Shown: positions 27,100 to 36,478, counted from the first letter of the stretch. The stretch: DNA of 64,000 nt from Nitrobacter sp. Nb-311A (GCF_000152905.1 NZ_CH672417.1:1-64000); one strand, 5' to 3'. Notes: generated by a model from the sequence alone, not told the origin. Translations and numbers: made by a program.

Positions 27100-27576
27100 A
27101 TGGTCGATAAGGTTCCGATGACCCGAGGCGGGCATGCCGCCCTCGCAGACGAACTGAAGAAGCGCCAGTCGGTGGACCGGCCGCGCATCATCGAGCAGAT
27201 CGCCGAGGCGCGCTCGCATGGCGATCTGTCGGAGAATGCGGAGTATCATGCCGCAAAAGAAGAGCAATCGCACAACGAGGGCCGCATCGCGGAACTCGAA
27301 GACAAGCTGGCGCGCGCCGATATCATCGACGTCAGCAAGCTTTCCGGCGACACCATCATGTTCGGCGCCACCGTGACGCTGATCGACGAGGATACCGACA
27401 AGAAGGCGGTGTGGCAGATCGTAGGCGAAGCCGAAGCTGACGCCAAGCAAGGCCGCATTTCAATCACCTCGCCACTGGCGCGCGCCCTGATCGGCAAGAA
27501 GAAAGGCTCTTCCGTTGAAGTCGTCGCGCCTGGAGGCGCCAAGGCTTACGAGATCGCAAAGGTGGAATGGTTATAG
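27100..27576 (+). CDS. greA: Transcript cleavage factor GreA
   Basis: A 158-aa factor that rescues backtracked RNA polymerase by stimulating cleavage of the transcript in the secondary channel. The N-terminal coiled coil has [20 protein letters not shown] and [20 protein letters not shown]; the Asp and Glu at its tip (GDLSENAEY) are the catalytic pair. The C-terminal FKBP-like domain includes [20 protein letters not shown] and [17 protein letters not shown]. Ribosome site AAGGA upstream. Length is normal for the family. It lies downstream of carB, as in related genomes. Confidence 0.97.
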   Translation: MVDKVPMTRGGHAALADELKKRQSVDRPRIIEQIAEARSHGDLSENAEYHAAKEEQSHNEGRIAELEDKLARADIIDVSKLSGDTIMFGATVTLIDEDTDKKAVWQIVGEAEADAKQGRISITSPLARALIGKKKGSSVEVVAPGGAKAYEIAKVEWL

Positions 27577-27740
27577 CGGAAGATCAGGGCCTCTAAACTG
27601 TGGGGCGGATAATCCCTATATTTGCCGCCAATTCCAAACTCGTCCGCGGCCTCCCGGCCTTGACAGTTCCCGCCTCGCGCTGGGAAGGTCGAATGCCGGG
27701 CGACCAGGGAGACGATCCGCAGGCGGAACAGGCGTCGGCA

Positions 27741-27777
27741 TGTTCCAAGCGTGGAACAATTTTATGCCCCCGATGTT
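27741..27777 (+). promoter_or_regulatory. Palindrome and possible EcfG promoter before the DoxX gene
   Basis: TGTTCCA-AGCG-TGGAACA (27741-27758) is a perfect inverted repeat. Its right arm also supplies GGAAC (27753-27757), and 16 bp later TGTT (27774-27777), one base off the EcfG -10 consensus CGTT. It could be an operator, a stress promoter, or both; about 70 bp before the ATG. Confidence 0.35.
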
Positions 27778-27844
27778 AGGAAGGTCGGCTTGGTGCGAAC
27801 GCGCGATGCTGATTTTTTGAGATGTCACCCGGGGGAGCCGGCCC

Positions 27845-28243
27845 ATGGATCAAATTCTTGCCAGATGGCAGCCGACCGTTCTCAGTTTGCTTCGTTTCAT
27901 GAGCGGGCTCCTGCTCATGCAACACGGCACTGCCAAGCTCCTGGGCTTCCCGTCTCTGCCAATGTTCGCCGATTTGCAAATCGTCTCGCTGGTTGGGGCT
28001 GCCGGAGTCATTGAACTGGTTGGCGGCGGGCTTCTGGTCGTCGGGCTGTTCACGCGGGCGGCGGCCTTCATCACGTCGGGCATGGCGGCGGTCGGCTACT
28101 TCATGGTGCATGCGCCGCAGAACTTCATGCCGATCGTTAATCACGGCGAACTGATCGCGCTTTACTGTTTTGTTTTCTTTTATCTGGTGTTCGCCGGCGG
28201 CGGTCCGATCAGCCTCGATGCGATGCTGCGCAAAAAGGTCTGA
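27845..28243 (+). CDS. DoxX-family membrane protein
   Basis: A 132-aa protein with four membrane segments (about 12-30, 48-70, 74-92, 104-122) and DoxX family landmarks: LSLLRFMSGLLLMQHGTAKL near the N-terminus, GVIELVGGGLLVVGLFTRAA, and a C-terminal FYLVFAGGGPISLDAML. DoxX-like proteins take part in redox and stress responses, but the reaction of most members is unknown. A palindrome and a possible stress promoter precede it. It converges with the Lrp-family gene. Confidence 0.88.
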   Translation: MDQILARWQPTVLSLLRFMSGLLLMQHGTAKLLGFPSLPMFADLQIVSLVGAAGVIELVGGGLLVVGLFTRAAAFITSGMAAVGYFMVHAPQNFMPIVNHGELIALYCFVFFYLVFAGGGPISLDAMLRKKV

Positions 28244-28284
28244 TCCCAGCGATCAACTGGCTCGCGTGTTGGGCGCGTGTTACC

Positions 28285-28764
28285 TCAGCCCGGCGCTTTC
28301 AGCTCCAACGGCACCGCCGGGGCGTATTTGGAATTGTGAAGCACCAGCGAGGTCCGCACGTTGCGTACATGCGGCGCAGCGGTGAGATGCGCGACGAAGT
28401 CCTGAAATGTGGCCATATCGGGCGCCACGCATTTCAGGATGAAGTCGACCTCGCCTGACAGCATCCAGCACTCGCGCACGAGCGGCTCGCGACGCACGAA
28501 CTCCTCGAATGCGCGCAGATCGGCATCTGCCTGACTCGCCAGATGAACCGACGCAAAAACCGTGACTTCAAAACCGAGCCGCTGCGGATCGAGCAATCCG
28601 CGATATCCCTGAATATAACCCTCTTCCTCCAGCGTCCGGACTCGCCTCAGACACGGCGGCGGCGAAATGCCGACCCGTTTCGCCAGCTCGACGTTGGTGA
28701 TCCGGCCGTCGGCCTGAATCTCACCTAGAATCTTGAGGTCGATCTGGTCCAGACTCTTCGTCAC
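28285..28764 (-). CDS. Lrp/AsnC-family transcriptional regulator
   Basis: A 159-aa regulator. The N-terminal helix-turn-helix is KSLDQIDLKILGEIQADGRI, then TNVELAKRVGISPPPCLRRV. The C-terminal RAM domain, which binds amino acids and forms octamers, has GYIQGYRGLLDPQRLGFEV, VRECWMLSGEVDFILKCVAP and HVRNVRTSLVLHNSKYAP. The effector is not evident. It diverges from trxB, so it could act on that promoter region; this is only an inference from position. Confidence 0.93.
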   Translation of the reverse strand: MTKSLDQIDLKILGEIQADGRITNVELAKRVGISPPPCLRRVRTLEEEGYIQGYRGLLDPQRLGFEVTVFASVHLASQADADLRAFEEFVRREPLVRECWMLSGEVDFILKCVAPDMATFQDFVAHLTAAPHVRNVRTSLVLHNSKYAPAVPLELKAPG

Positions 28765-29023
28765 GCCTATCCGAATCCCGAAAGCCGGCCATGAATCGCG
28801 GCAGGCTTCTAGTTAACGCAGATCGGGGCGCTTACGCAATTTTATTACGCCCACTCTCCTGCTTTCGACCTTTTAGATGAATTTTTCCGCGCAGCGGGTT
28901 GCATTTCTCGCATAGCTAGGCAGATATGCATCACGTCATCCTGATGTTTTCATGCTTTCATGCGGCTTCTGCGCAATCGTCTCGCAGCGCGCGCAAGCCA
29001 GCTTCCAAAGGTCCGCTATACTC

Positions 29024-29989
29024 ATGCCCGCCCCCACCCGAGCCAAGGTTGTCATCATCGGCTCTGGCCCGGCGGGCTATACGGCGGCGATCTATGCGGC
29101 GCGCGCCATGCTGGAACCGGTGCTGATCCAGGGAATCCAACCGGGCGGCCAGCTCACTATCACCACCGACGTTGAAAACTATCCCGGCTTCGCGGACGTG
29201 ATCCAGGGACCGTGGCTGATGGAGCAGATGGAGAAACAGGCGACGCACGTCGGGACCCGAATCCTAACCGATACCGTGAATTCTCTCGATGTATCGCAGC
29301 GGCCGTTCCGGCTGACCTGCGACAGCGGCGACGTCTATCTTGCCGAAACCGTGATCCTCGCAACGGGCGCGCAGGCGCGCTGGCTCGGGCTACCGTCCGA
29401 AGACAAATTCAAGGGATTCGGTGTCTCCGCGTGCGCGACCTGCGACGGCTTCTTCTACCGGGGCAAAAACGTGATCGTGGTTGGCGGGGGCAACACAGCG
29501 GTCGAGGAAGCGCTCTTCCTCACCAATTTTGCCTCGCAGGTCACCCTTGTCCATCGCCGCGATCACTTCCGCGCCGAACGCATCCTGCAGGACCGCGCGT
29601 TCAAGCATCCGAAGATCAGAATTATCTGGGACAGCGTCATCGACGAAATCTGTGGCGGCGAAGATCCTCCCAAAGTTACCCATGTACGGCTGAAGGACGT
29701 CAAAAGCGGAGCACTCACCGACGTCGCAGCCGACGGCGTCTTCATCGCGATCGGTCACGCACCTGCGACCGAACTCGTAACCGGGAAGGTCAAACTGAAG
29801 CCGTCGGGCTATGTCGAAGTTGCGCCGAACTCGACGGCAACGTCTGTGCCGGGGCTGTTCGCCGCCGGCGACGTCGCGGATGAGGTTTATCGCCAAGCCG
29901 TGACAGCCGCCGGCCTGGGCTGCATGGCCGCGCTGGAAGCCGAACGGTTTCTCGCCGCGCACGCGGGTGACCGCGCCGCGGCGGAATAA
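29024..29989 (+). CDS. trxB: Thioredoxin reductase
   Basis: A 321-aa flavoprotein passing electrons from NADPH to thioredoxin. FAD-binding: VVIIGSGPAGYTAAIYAARA at the N-terminus. Redox-active disulfide: SACATCDGFFYRGK (Cys-Ala-Thr-Cys). NADPH-binding: VIVVGGGNTAVEEALFL with the HRRDHFRAE arginines. C-terminal FAD segment: GLFAAGDVADEVYRQAVTAA. The ATG at 29024 is chosen since the preceding in-frame residues fall outside the family. The next gene, a LysR regulator, begins 5 bp after the stop and is probably co-transcribed. Confidence 0.96.
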   Translation: MPAPTRAKVVIIGSGPAGYTAAIYAARAMLEPVLIQGIQPGGQLTITTDVENYPGFADVIQGPWLMEQMEKQATHVGTRILTDTVNSLDVSQRPFRLTCDSGDVYLAETVILATGAQARWLGLPSEDKFKGFGVSACATCDGFFYRGKNVIVVGGGNTAVEEALFLTNFASQVTLVHRRDHFRAERILQDRAFKHPKIRIIWDSVIDEICGGEDPPKVTHVRLKDVKSGALTDVAADGVFIAIGHAPATELVTGKVKLKPSGYVEVAPNSTATSVPGLFAAGDVADEVYRQAVTAAGLGCMAALEAERFLAAHAGDRAAAE

Positions 29990-29994
29990 CTGCC

Positions 29995-30888
29995 ATGGAT
30001 TGGGACAAGCTAAAAGTGTTTCACGCCGCGGCCGAAGCCGGGAGCTTCACGCACGCCGGCGAGCAGCTCGGACTGTCGCAATCTGCCGTATCGCGCCAGG
30101 TCGGCGCGCTGGAGCAGGAACTCTCAGTACCGCTGTTTCATCGTCATGCGCGCGGTCTGATCCTGACCGAACAGGGTGACTTGCTGTTTCGCACCGCGCA
30201 TGAGGTCTTCATGCAATTAAAGGCGGCGCGCGCACAGCTCGCCGACAGCCGCGAAAGACCAAGCGGCGACCTCAAAGTGACGACCACCCCGGGAGTCGGC
30301 ATCAACTGGCTGATTCCGCGGCTTGGCGAATTCACCTCGCTGTATCCGGAGATCAGGATCTCGCTGCTTTTGACCGACGAAGAGCTCGATCTGTCGATGA
30401 GGGAAGCCGACATCGCGATCCGCATATACAAGCCGACCCAGCCCGACCTGATTCAGCGCAAGCTGTTTGCCATATGTTTCCATGCCTACTGTTCGACCGA
30501 ATACGTCAAGCGTTTCGGCACACCGCGAACGCTTGAGGAACTCAGTGGCCACCGTATCATCCTGCTCAACGAGACTCAGGCATCGCCCCATCTGCAGAAC
30601 CGCAATTGGCTGATCGAGGCCGCTCGCAGCCGCTCAGGACCGCACGAACCCTACTTCACGGTCAACAACATACTGGGCCTGTTCAGCGCCTGTCAGCAAG
30701 GTCTCGGCATAGCGGCGCTGCCGGATTATCTGGTGGGCGGGAACAATCTCCTGGTGCAGTTGTTCAGCGAGTCCGATTCGATTCAGCTCGATACTTACTT
30801 CGTGTATCCCGAAGAGCTGAAATCCGTCGCGCGGGTCCAGGCCTTCCGCGACTTCGTGGTCAGCAAGGCGCAGCGCTGGCCGTCCTGA
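29995..30888 (+). CDS. LysR-family transcriptional regulator
   Basis: A 297-aa regulator. The N-terminal winged helix is WDKLKVFHAAAEAGSFTHAG, then EQLGLSQSAVSRQVGALEQE; the C-terminal part is a substrate-binding fold with GDLKVTTTPGVGINWLIPRL and LLTDEELDLSMREADIAIRI. This set is typical of the LysR group found next to trxB in the Bradyrhizobium lineage. It starts 5 bp after trxB. The co-inducer is unknown, and LysR proteins usually regulate neighbours, so trxB or redox genes are plausible targets. Downstream are two dispersed repeats. Confidence 0.93.
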   Translation: MDWDKLKVFHAAAEAGSFTHAGEQLGLSQSAVSRQVGALEQELSVPLFHRHARGLILTEQGDLLFRTAHEVFMQLKAARAQLADSRERPSGDLKVTTTPGVGINWLIPRLGEFTSLYPEIRISLLLTDEELDLSMREADIAIRIYKPTQPDLIQRKLFAICFHAYCSTEYVKRFGTPRTLEELSGHRIILLNETQASPHLQNRNWLIEAARSRSGPHEPYFTVNNILGLFSACQQGLGIAALPDYLVGGNNLLVQLFSESDSIQLDTYFVYPEELKSVARVQAFRDFVVSKAQRWPS

Positions 30889-30905
30889 TCCGGTCTATTT
30901 TGATC

Positions 30906-31005
30906 TCGAGCATGATCCCGAAAAGCGGAAACCGATTTTCGGAAAAGATCATGCTCAAACAGAAAGATAAGGGACGAGTCCGGTTCAACGCAGTTGAAAT
31001 AGACT
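30906..31005 (-). repeat. Dispersed repeat type A (inverted)
   Basis: GAGCATGATCCCGAAAAGCG starts it, GATTTTCGGAAAAGATCATG and the ending CAACGCAGTTGAAATAGACT follow. It is inverted relative to the copies at 11801 and 17801, and is joined directly to a type B unit, as also at 50.6 kb. Confidence 0.85.
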
Positions 31006-31006
31006 G

Positions 31007-31082
31007 TAGCGCGTTTTCTTCACGCGAAGCGGTGGCCATCCCCGGGTCAAGCCCGAGGACATGCTTCGCTCGAAAAAGCTCT
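31007..31082 (+). repeat. Dispersed repeat type B, long form
   Basis: GCGCGTTTTCTTCACGCGAA starts it, with an internal CCATCCCCGGGTCAAGCCCG insertion, ending in TGCTTCGCTCGAAAAAGCTC. The insertion matches that of the diverged copy at 10074-10149. Confidence 0.75.
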
Positions 31083-31141
31083 GGCGCAAAAAGACAAACG
31101 CGCGAGATCCGCGCGCTTTATCACCGGCATCGAGGCGACGA

Positions 31142-31822
31142 TCAGGCCGCGTTCTTGTGCATGGTCCCGCTCGAGGACACCGCTCCGCGGATCGCTTTGA
31201 CCGAGCGTTCGATCGCCGCCCACAGCCGCCCGATCTCGGAGGCAGCGCGGCCCTGGGAATCGTATTCACGGGCGCCTTCGCCATGGGCAAGCGCCAGAAG
31301 AAGGTCTGCGCGATTGGTAATCTGGCCGCTCCAAACCGGAGCGCGGAATTTCGCCAGAGCCTCGCGCGCAATGGTAACGATCGGGCTTTCAGAGCCATCG
31401 CGCATCGCCGGCGCACCATTGATGACGACGGCGTAAGGCCTGCGCGCGGACCGGCAGCTCTGGATCGTGCCCTGGACGGCATTAACGTCGAACACGCCCG
31501 GCCGCGCGGGAATCACAACCATTGTCGCATTCCGTATGGCGTCGTCGACGACGGCCGACAGATTTGGTGGCGTGTCGATGAAGACCCACTCGACACCATC
31601 GCGCTTCGCGGAGTTGATGATTTCGGTGACGGAGCGATTGGCTGTCCGGATCGGAGGCTCGTTGGTGCCGCGCAACTTGTGCCAAAGCGTCAGCGATCCT
31701 TGCGGATCGGCATCGACAAGCAGGCAGGGCCTCGAAGCCTTATGAACTTGCGCGGCAAGATGAGCGGCCAGGGTACTTTTGCCTGAGCCGCCCTTACGCG
31801 ATGCGAAAACAATAACGTTCAT
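31142..31822 (-). CDS. ParA/MinD-like ATPase (orphan)
   Basis: A 226-aa P-loop ATPase with the deviant Walker A motif: VIVFASRKGGSGKSTLAAHL, including the signature lysine, then LLVDADPQGSLTLW (A') and WVFIDTPPNLSAVVDDAI (Walker B). ParA proteins position plasmids, chromosomes or protein clusters by moving on DNA or membrane. No parB-like gene or parS site is adjacent, so this is an orphan cargo-positioning ATPase or a plasmid-derived copy settled in the chromosome. The ATG at 31822 is chosen because it directly precedes the first strand. Confidence 0.9.
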   Translation of the reverse strand: MNVIVFASRKGGSGKSTLAAHLAAQVHKASRPCLLVDADPQGSLTLWHKLRGTNEPPIRTANRSVTEIINSAKRDGVEWVFIDTPPNLSAVVDDAIRNATMVVIPARPGVFDVNAVQGTIQSCRSARRPYAVVINGAPAMRDGSESPIVTIAREALAKFRAPVWSGQITNRADLLLALAHGEGAREYDSQGRAASEIGRLWAAIERSVKAIRGAVSSSGTMHKNAA

Positions 31823-32015
31823 ACCTTGGTCTCCCGATTGACCCCGGAGAATAAAATGAATCAGCATACTGATTCGTTAAAGACAAATTTTACCGTCGAC
31901 GGCCGCCACGCGCCCGTCTTTCATGCGTTTGGGGCATTTTGGAGTCACATCGCTGTCGGATGTCGAGACACTCTCGGGGAGAAGAGATCCGGGTCTTGAA
32001 CCGTTGAGCAAAGCC

Positions 32016-32339
32016 TTACAACGGGCGTTTCGCAGCCTTTCGCTCCATCCATTTGCGCTCGATCCATCCCAGTGTCCGCGCCGTCGGTCTCTGCAGAAAC
32101 GGCAGATCCTGCGCGATCAAAACGACACCAAGAGGCAACATCCACAGGCCGAGAACCGGCAGAAAACTGAAGATGCCGCCGACGATCAGCGTCCCCGCCA
32201 GTGGAACGCGAACCAGCCGCGAGGACGGCTTGCGCACCCAACCCATAAACCTCGCGAATCGTCGCGGCATTTTACCCTCAAACCGGGCAAGGTGCCGATC
32301 CAGTTCCGCTCGGTGATCACTGCTCACTTTTCGCTCCAT
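32016..32339 (-). CDS. Hypothetical membrane protein, about 107 aa
   Basis: The protein starts MERKVSSDHRAELDRHLARF and is basic in its first 45 residues (FARFMGWVRKPSSRLVRVPL). It then has two membrane segments around LAGTLIVGGIFSFLPVLGLW and MLPLGVVLIAQDLPFL, and a basic tail (IERKWMERKAAKR). I recall this kind of protein as widespread but unnamed in the Bradyrhizobium group. A TTG 15 bp upstream of the ATG is an alternative start. No function can be given. Confidence 0.7.
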   Translation of the reverse strand: MERKVSSDHRAELDRHLARFEGKMPRRFARFMGWVRKPSSRLVRVPLAGTLIVGGIFSFLPVLGLWMLPLGVVLIAQDLPFLQRPTARTLGWIERKWMERKAAKRPL

Positions 32340-32440
32340 GACGCTCCATGACAAAGAGATGTTGATTTGTCACAGCGCCGCAAGGGGCGGGATGTCGCGC
32401 AGACGTCTCGCAAAAATACTCCCGATCGCGTTGTCGGATT

Positions 32441-32593
32441 TTAGAATCCAAAGCTCCAGACGACGCTCACCACCGCCAGCGTCAGGAAAGTGCTGAGCGT
32501 CCAGCCGATGGCATAGTTTTTCTCCTCCGGCACGATTCCGCGCATGTCTTCCAGCGCTCCGCGTGTGGGACGTCGAAGATGTAAATCCATCAT
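32441..32593 (-). CDS. Small membrane protein (50 aa)
   Basis: MMDLHLRRPTRGALEDMRGI, then VPEEKNYAIGWTLSTFLTLA and VVSVVWSFGF: a short soluble head and one membrane helix. The ATG follows GGGAGGTGGCT, a strong ribosome site, which also decides between this start and the longer in-frame start at 32650. Function unknown. It lies just upstream of rnpB on the opposite strand. Confidence 0.6.
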   Translation of the reverse strand: MMDLHLRRPTRGALEDMRGIVPEEKNYAIGWTLSTFLTLAVVSVVWSFGF

Positions 32594-32741
32594 AGCCACC
32601 TCCCTGTGGCAGACACTGCCGTGACGTTCCAATGGCGGGGAGCAACGCAAGTTCCCTTGGCCTGCGAATATCTGAAATAATCACCACCCGGCGCTGCATG
32701 ACTTGACGGCGCGTCACACAACGGTCATGCGTACCGCATCA

Positions 32742-33186
32742 GTCAGCCGGACGGTCGCTCCCGCTCGGGCCGAAAGGCTTGCGGGAGAGGAAAGTCCGGG
32801 CTCCATCGACATACGGTGCCGGATAACGTCCGGCGGGGGCGACCTCAGGGATAGTGCCACAGAGAACGAACCGCCGCTCCACCCTCTCCCTCCGCTTGCC
32901 GGAAGAGTGAGGATGCGGGCGGTAAGGGTGAAAAGGTGCGGTAAGAGCGCACCGCGTCTCCGGCAACGGAGACGGCATGGCAAACCCCACCGGGAGCAAA
33001 ACCGAATAGGGACAGCATCGCGAGAGGTTCGCCTTTGGCGATAACATCGCAGGGCCATGTCGGGCTCGCTGTCCGGGTAGGTTGCACGAGGCAACGTGCA
33101 AACGTTGTCCCAGAGGAATGGCCGTCACGTACCGTGTGCGCAAGCGTGCGGTGCCCTACAGAACCCGGCTTACAGGCTGGCTGATA
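32742..33186 (+). ncRNA. rnpB: RNase P RNA (rnpB)
   Basis: The catalytic RNA of RNase P, which trims tRNA 5' ends. Landmarks in order: GAGGAAAGTCCGGGCTCC near 32788 (P4 5' strand), AGGGATAGTGCCACAGA near 32850 and the closing ACAGAACCCGGCTTACAGG near 33158. The first bases GTCAGCCGG pair with the final CTGGCTGAT (P1), so the ends can be set within a few bases. Length about 445 nt fits an A-type alphaproteobacterial RNA with an enlarged P12-like hairpin. Translated frames across it are spurious. Confidence 0.95.
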
Positions 33187-33372
33187 TCCGCAAAGCGTTT
33201 TGAATCGAAACGAACTTGCGGTTCGCCCGAGGAAAACGTGTCTCACGGTGAATGAGGGGTTCGGCGAGCCGGACCCCTCGCCGACGAAAACGCACGGCAG
33301 GACAGAAGACCACGGCTCGACTCCGCCGGGAATCAAACAGCCGCGAACATGACATCCGGCGCAGGCCAGCCA

Positions 33373-34581
33373 CTATTCGTCGTAATCCGCCTCGCTGGCG
33401 TAACTATGCGAATGGTTCTTGTGTCCGCCAAACGATCCCGTCACAGCCGGCTCGCGGCCGGCATACGAACCGCGCGCGGCGGCGCGCGCGGCAATTTCCT
33501 CGCCTGATACCGGAGCGGGCTTGCAGACCGTGCGGCGACTCGCGCGGCGCATCAGATCGACATGGATATGGTTGTAGTGATGGACGTTGGAGCCGGGCGC
33601 CAGCACCGTGGCGAAGCGCTGACAGGCGGATGCTTCAACGTCGCGGAGGAAACCCTGCTCTTCCGGCAAACCCTTCCAGCCGTGCTGCACCGAAACGTAT
33701 CGTCCATCCGCCAGCGTGAACCCGGCAATATCCAGCGCATTGCCGAAGGCGTGCTCGGAAATGTGCGCGCGCGGATTGCCGTTCATGCCACGGCAGGAAT
33801 AGGCTGAGATCTGCTTGATCTCGGCCACTCGGGCGCCGAACCAGCGCATCGCCGCCGGCTGCACCGCATCCGCTAGCCAGCGATCGAGCGCCGAGACGAT
33901 CGGGCAAGCAAGGGTCGCGGAAGGCTTCACCGCGACGGGACCGACCGCGCTGGTGACGATCCCGCGCGCAGATCCGAGACGCAGCGATGAATCCCGTGGC
34001 AAATCCGGCGCGGGCGCTGGCGGATATGTGGAGGATCGTGTGCTGCCGTAGGACTGGGATTGCGGCGGCGGATACGATTGCCCGTAACGGTCGTTCGGCG
34101 ATGCGTGATAATCCCGCGTTCCCTCCGGCGGCAACTCGATGCGACCCTCGGCAGGCGAGACGCCCGGCGCGGTCAGCGAAACCGGCCCGCCCGATCCGTC
34201 GCCATAGGACGGCCGAGGAGCTGATGTGTCGGGGTATTGCGGCGACGGCGACTGGTAAGTGGGCTGCGCGATCGGCCAGCGCGGCTGGCGGCCGATTGAC
34301 GCGGGGGGCCTGAGATCCTCGTCTGCAAAGCCGTACGCCGGACTTTCGCCGAGCGCCGAGACCTTCAAGGGAAATTCCGCGCCGCAAATTCCGGGACCAT
34401 TGATCGAACGGATACGAACCAGGTCGGGACTTTCCTTGACTTCGCCGGATTTCAGGCATGCGACCTCGGCCTCGGCTCGCCACGGTTCGCGCACCGCAGT
34501 CTGGAAAAGACCGCGCCCGCAACCGGCCAACGATACAAGGACGACGGAGCCGACGAAATACAGGGCAACTCTGCGCGTCAT
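33373..34581 (-). CDS. Extensin-like C-terminal-domain lipoprotein
   Basis: A 402-aa protein. The signal peptide ends in a lipobox (LVSLAGCG; Cys21), so it is lipid-anchored. A Pro/Ser/Tyr/Gln-rich linker (about 90-205) follows. The extensin-like C-terminal domain covers about 225-360: TLACPIVSALDRWLADAVQP, ISAYSCRGMNGNPRAHISEH, AFGNALDIAGFTLADGR and NVHHYNHIHVDLMRR. The His/Asp pattern (SEHAFGNALDI … HIHVDL) resembles D-Ala-D-Ala peptidases of the MepA/VanY type, so a metal-dependent peptidoglycan peptidase is plausible. A His-rich tail ends it. Confidence 0.85.
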   Translation of the reverse strand: MTRRVALYFVGSVVLVSLAGCGRGLFQTAVREPWRAEAEVACLKSGEVKESPDLVRIRSINGPGICGAEFPLKVSALGESPAYGFADEDLRPPASIGRQPRWPIAQPTYQSPSPQYPDTSAPRPSYGDGSGGPVSLTAPGVSPAEGRIELPPEGTRDYHASPNDRYGQSYPPPQSQSYGSTRSSTYPPAPAPDLPRDSSLRLGSARGIVTSAVGPVAVKPSATLACPIVSALDRWLADAVQPAAMRWFGARVAEIKQISAYSCRGMNGNPRAHISEHAFGNALDIAGFTLADGRYVSVQHGWKGLPEEQGFLRDVEASACQRFATVLAPGSNVHHYNHIHVDLMRRASRRTVCKPAPVSGEEIAARAAARGSYAGREPAVTGSFGGHKNHSHSYASEADYDE

Positions 34582-34736
34582 CCGCGCACGTTCGACGAAT
34601 TTATTTAAAGCTTCTTCAACAGGTTGCTTTCAGCGATTTTTAACCACGTCGTTGCGCTGCACGATGGAAATTCGAGGGATCGTATCGAACCGGTCGCAGG
34701 CTGTCGCGTTACCTCCGATGGCGTGGAGGGTCGTCC

Positions 34737-34820
34737 ATGACTTTCGCGGGCCGCATGAGCATCGTCACCGCCTATATCGCGCTCGCCTTCGTGGGGGCGA
34801 TTGTACTCGGCGTCTTTTAG
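34737..34820 (+). CDS. 27-aa single-span membrane peptide
   Basis: MTFAGRMSIVTAYIALAFVG, then AIVLGVF and TAG. GGAGG sits 7 bp before the ATG. The length, positive first turn and single hydrophobic helix fit a real small membrane protein that annotation pipelines skip. It precedes the DUF4403 gene by 52 bp on the same strand. Function unknown. Confidence 0.5.
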   Translation: MTFAGRMSIVTAYIALAFVGAIVLGVF

Positions 34821-34872
34821 CCAAATTTCCCGCATCTGGTCCCGCATACGGACAATGGAGTTGGGGAAGTAA

Positions 34873-36429
34873 ATGCGGCCGAGGTTCAGCCTCAAGACCA
34901 TTCTGCTCGGCGTCGGGGTCCTTGCGGTCTCGTTTCTTGTCAGTCTCAAGGCAATGGACTGGTTGTCGCCCCGCAAACTCGACAAGCCCGCGGTCGTGAC
35001 ATTGCCACCGCTTCCCCCTATCAGCCGCAATTCGAGCATCGTCGCGCCGATCAGGATACCGCTGACGCTCATTCGCGACGCAGCCGAGCGCGCGGCTCCG
35101 CATAACTTCGCTGGCAAGGCCGACAATCCCGCAGCGCAGATTCTTCAGAACGCGGACATCGGATGGACCGCATCCCGCGGCGCGATCAGCGCCACCGGCG
35201 CCAACGACGTACTGTCGCTGTCGACGCCGTTGACCGGCGCCGTCAAGGTGACCGGATCGCTATCGGCCAATGCCCAGGATGCAGTCGGCAACGCACTCGC
35301 GGGCGTGCTCGGCGGCGACATCGCCAAGCGGATCGGCCGGGTGAACATCAAGAACCTGAACGCCAATGCCGAAATCAAGGGCGATGTCCAGATGACGGCA
35401 CGGCCGACGCTGGCCGAGAACTGGCACATTGATCCCGGCATAACCGCGCAGGTGAATCTTGGGGACACCAACCTTTCGGTCGCGGGCGCGCGCCTCAATG
35501 TGCCGTCACAGGTCAAACCCGTTATCGACAGGGCGGTCAACGAACAGATCGCAAGCCTGCAGCAGCGCATTCGTAACGATCCCGCTCTGGAGAGCAACAC
35601 GCGGCGGCAATGGACGCAGATGTGCCGCTCGATCCCGTTGCGGGGCGCGGCGGGACTGCCAGACCTCTATCTCGAACTGAAGCCGGTTCGCGCTATCGCA
35701 GCCCAACCGCACATTGATGCCGGCAACGTCACGCTGACGGTCGGCGTCGAAGCCGAGACCCGGATCACCACCGCAGCAACCAAACCAAACTGCCCGTTCC
35801 CCAAGACACTCGCCATCGTGCCGGCCACGCCGGGCAAACTGAGCATCGGCGTTCCGGTCGACATGCCCTTCACCGACATCAACAAGATCATCGAGGCACA
35901 ACTCGCCGGCAAGACATTCCCCGAAGATGATCGCGGCGCGGCTGAAGTCACCGTCAAACACGTCAGTGTCGCGGCTGCGGGCGACCGCCTTCTGATCTCG
36001 CTTCTGGTTGATGCGAAGGAGAAGAAAAGCTGGTTTGGCTTCGGGGGAGAGGCCACAATTCAAGTCTGGGGTAAACCTGTTCTCGACCCCGCCCAGCAGA
36101 TCCTGCGTCTGACAGACATCCGGCTTGCAATCGAATCCGAAACAGCGTTCGGCCTGCTCGGCGCTGCCGCGCGAACGGCAATGCCCTACCTGCAAAACGC
36201 TTTAGCGGAGAAGACGGTGCTCGACCTCAAACCGTTCGCATCGAATGCGCGACAGAAAATCGCCGCAGTGATCGCGGACCTTCAGAGAAGCGCGAACGAC
36301 GCTCGGGTCACGGCAGAAATCAGCAGTCTGAAGCTTGCGGGCCTCGCCTTTGATTCGAAGACGCTACGCGTGATCGCCGAAGCGGCCGGCACGGTGAACG
36401 TCGAACTCAAGACGCTGCCCGCGCTGTGA
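34873..36429 (+). CDS. DUF4403-family envelope protein
   Basis: A 518-aa protein with an N-terminal membrane anchor (LKTILLGVGVLAVSFLVSLK, residues 7-26) and a large periplasmic part matching DUF4403: repeated beta-rich units of about 200 residues (ISRNSSIVAPIRIPLTLIRD; later KLSIGVPVDMPFTDINKIIE; VWGKPVLDPAQQILRLTDIR). The fold is thought to be of the lipid-binding (BPI/TULIP-like) kind, so lipid handling between membranes is possible, but no function is established. It is full length and stands alone with the 27-aa peptide before it. Confidence 0.75.
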   Translation: MRPRFSLKTILLGVGVLAVSFLVSLKAMDWLSPRKLDKPAVVTLPPLPPISRNSSIVAPIRIPLTLIRDAAERAAPHNFAGKADNPAAQILQNADIGWTASRGAISATGANDVLSLSTPLTGAVKVTGSLSANAQDAVGNALAGVLGGDIAKRIGRVNIKNLNANAEIKGDVQMTARPTLAENWHIDPGITAQVNLGDTNLSVAGARLNVPSQVKPVIDRAVNEQIASLQQRIRNDPALESNTRRQWTQMCRSIPLRGAAGLPDLYLELKPVRAIAAQPHIDAGNVTLTVGVEAETRITTAATKPNCPFPKTLAIVPATPGKLSIGVPVDMPFTDINKIIEAQLAGKTFPEDDRGAAEVTVKHVSVAAAGDRLLISLLVDAKEKKSWFGFGGEATIQVWGKPVLDPAQQILRLTDIRLAIESETAFGLLGAAARTAMPYLQNALAEKTVLDLKPFASNARQKIAAVIADLQRSANDARVTAEISSLKLAGLAFDSKTLRVIAEAAGTVNVELKTLPAL

Positions 36430-36478
36430 GATCCCGATTAATCAACCCGGCGGATAGCTGAGATGCTATCGGCCGCAA

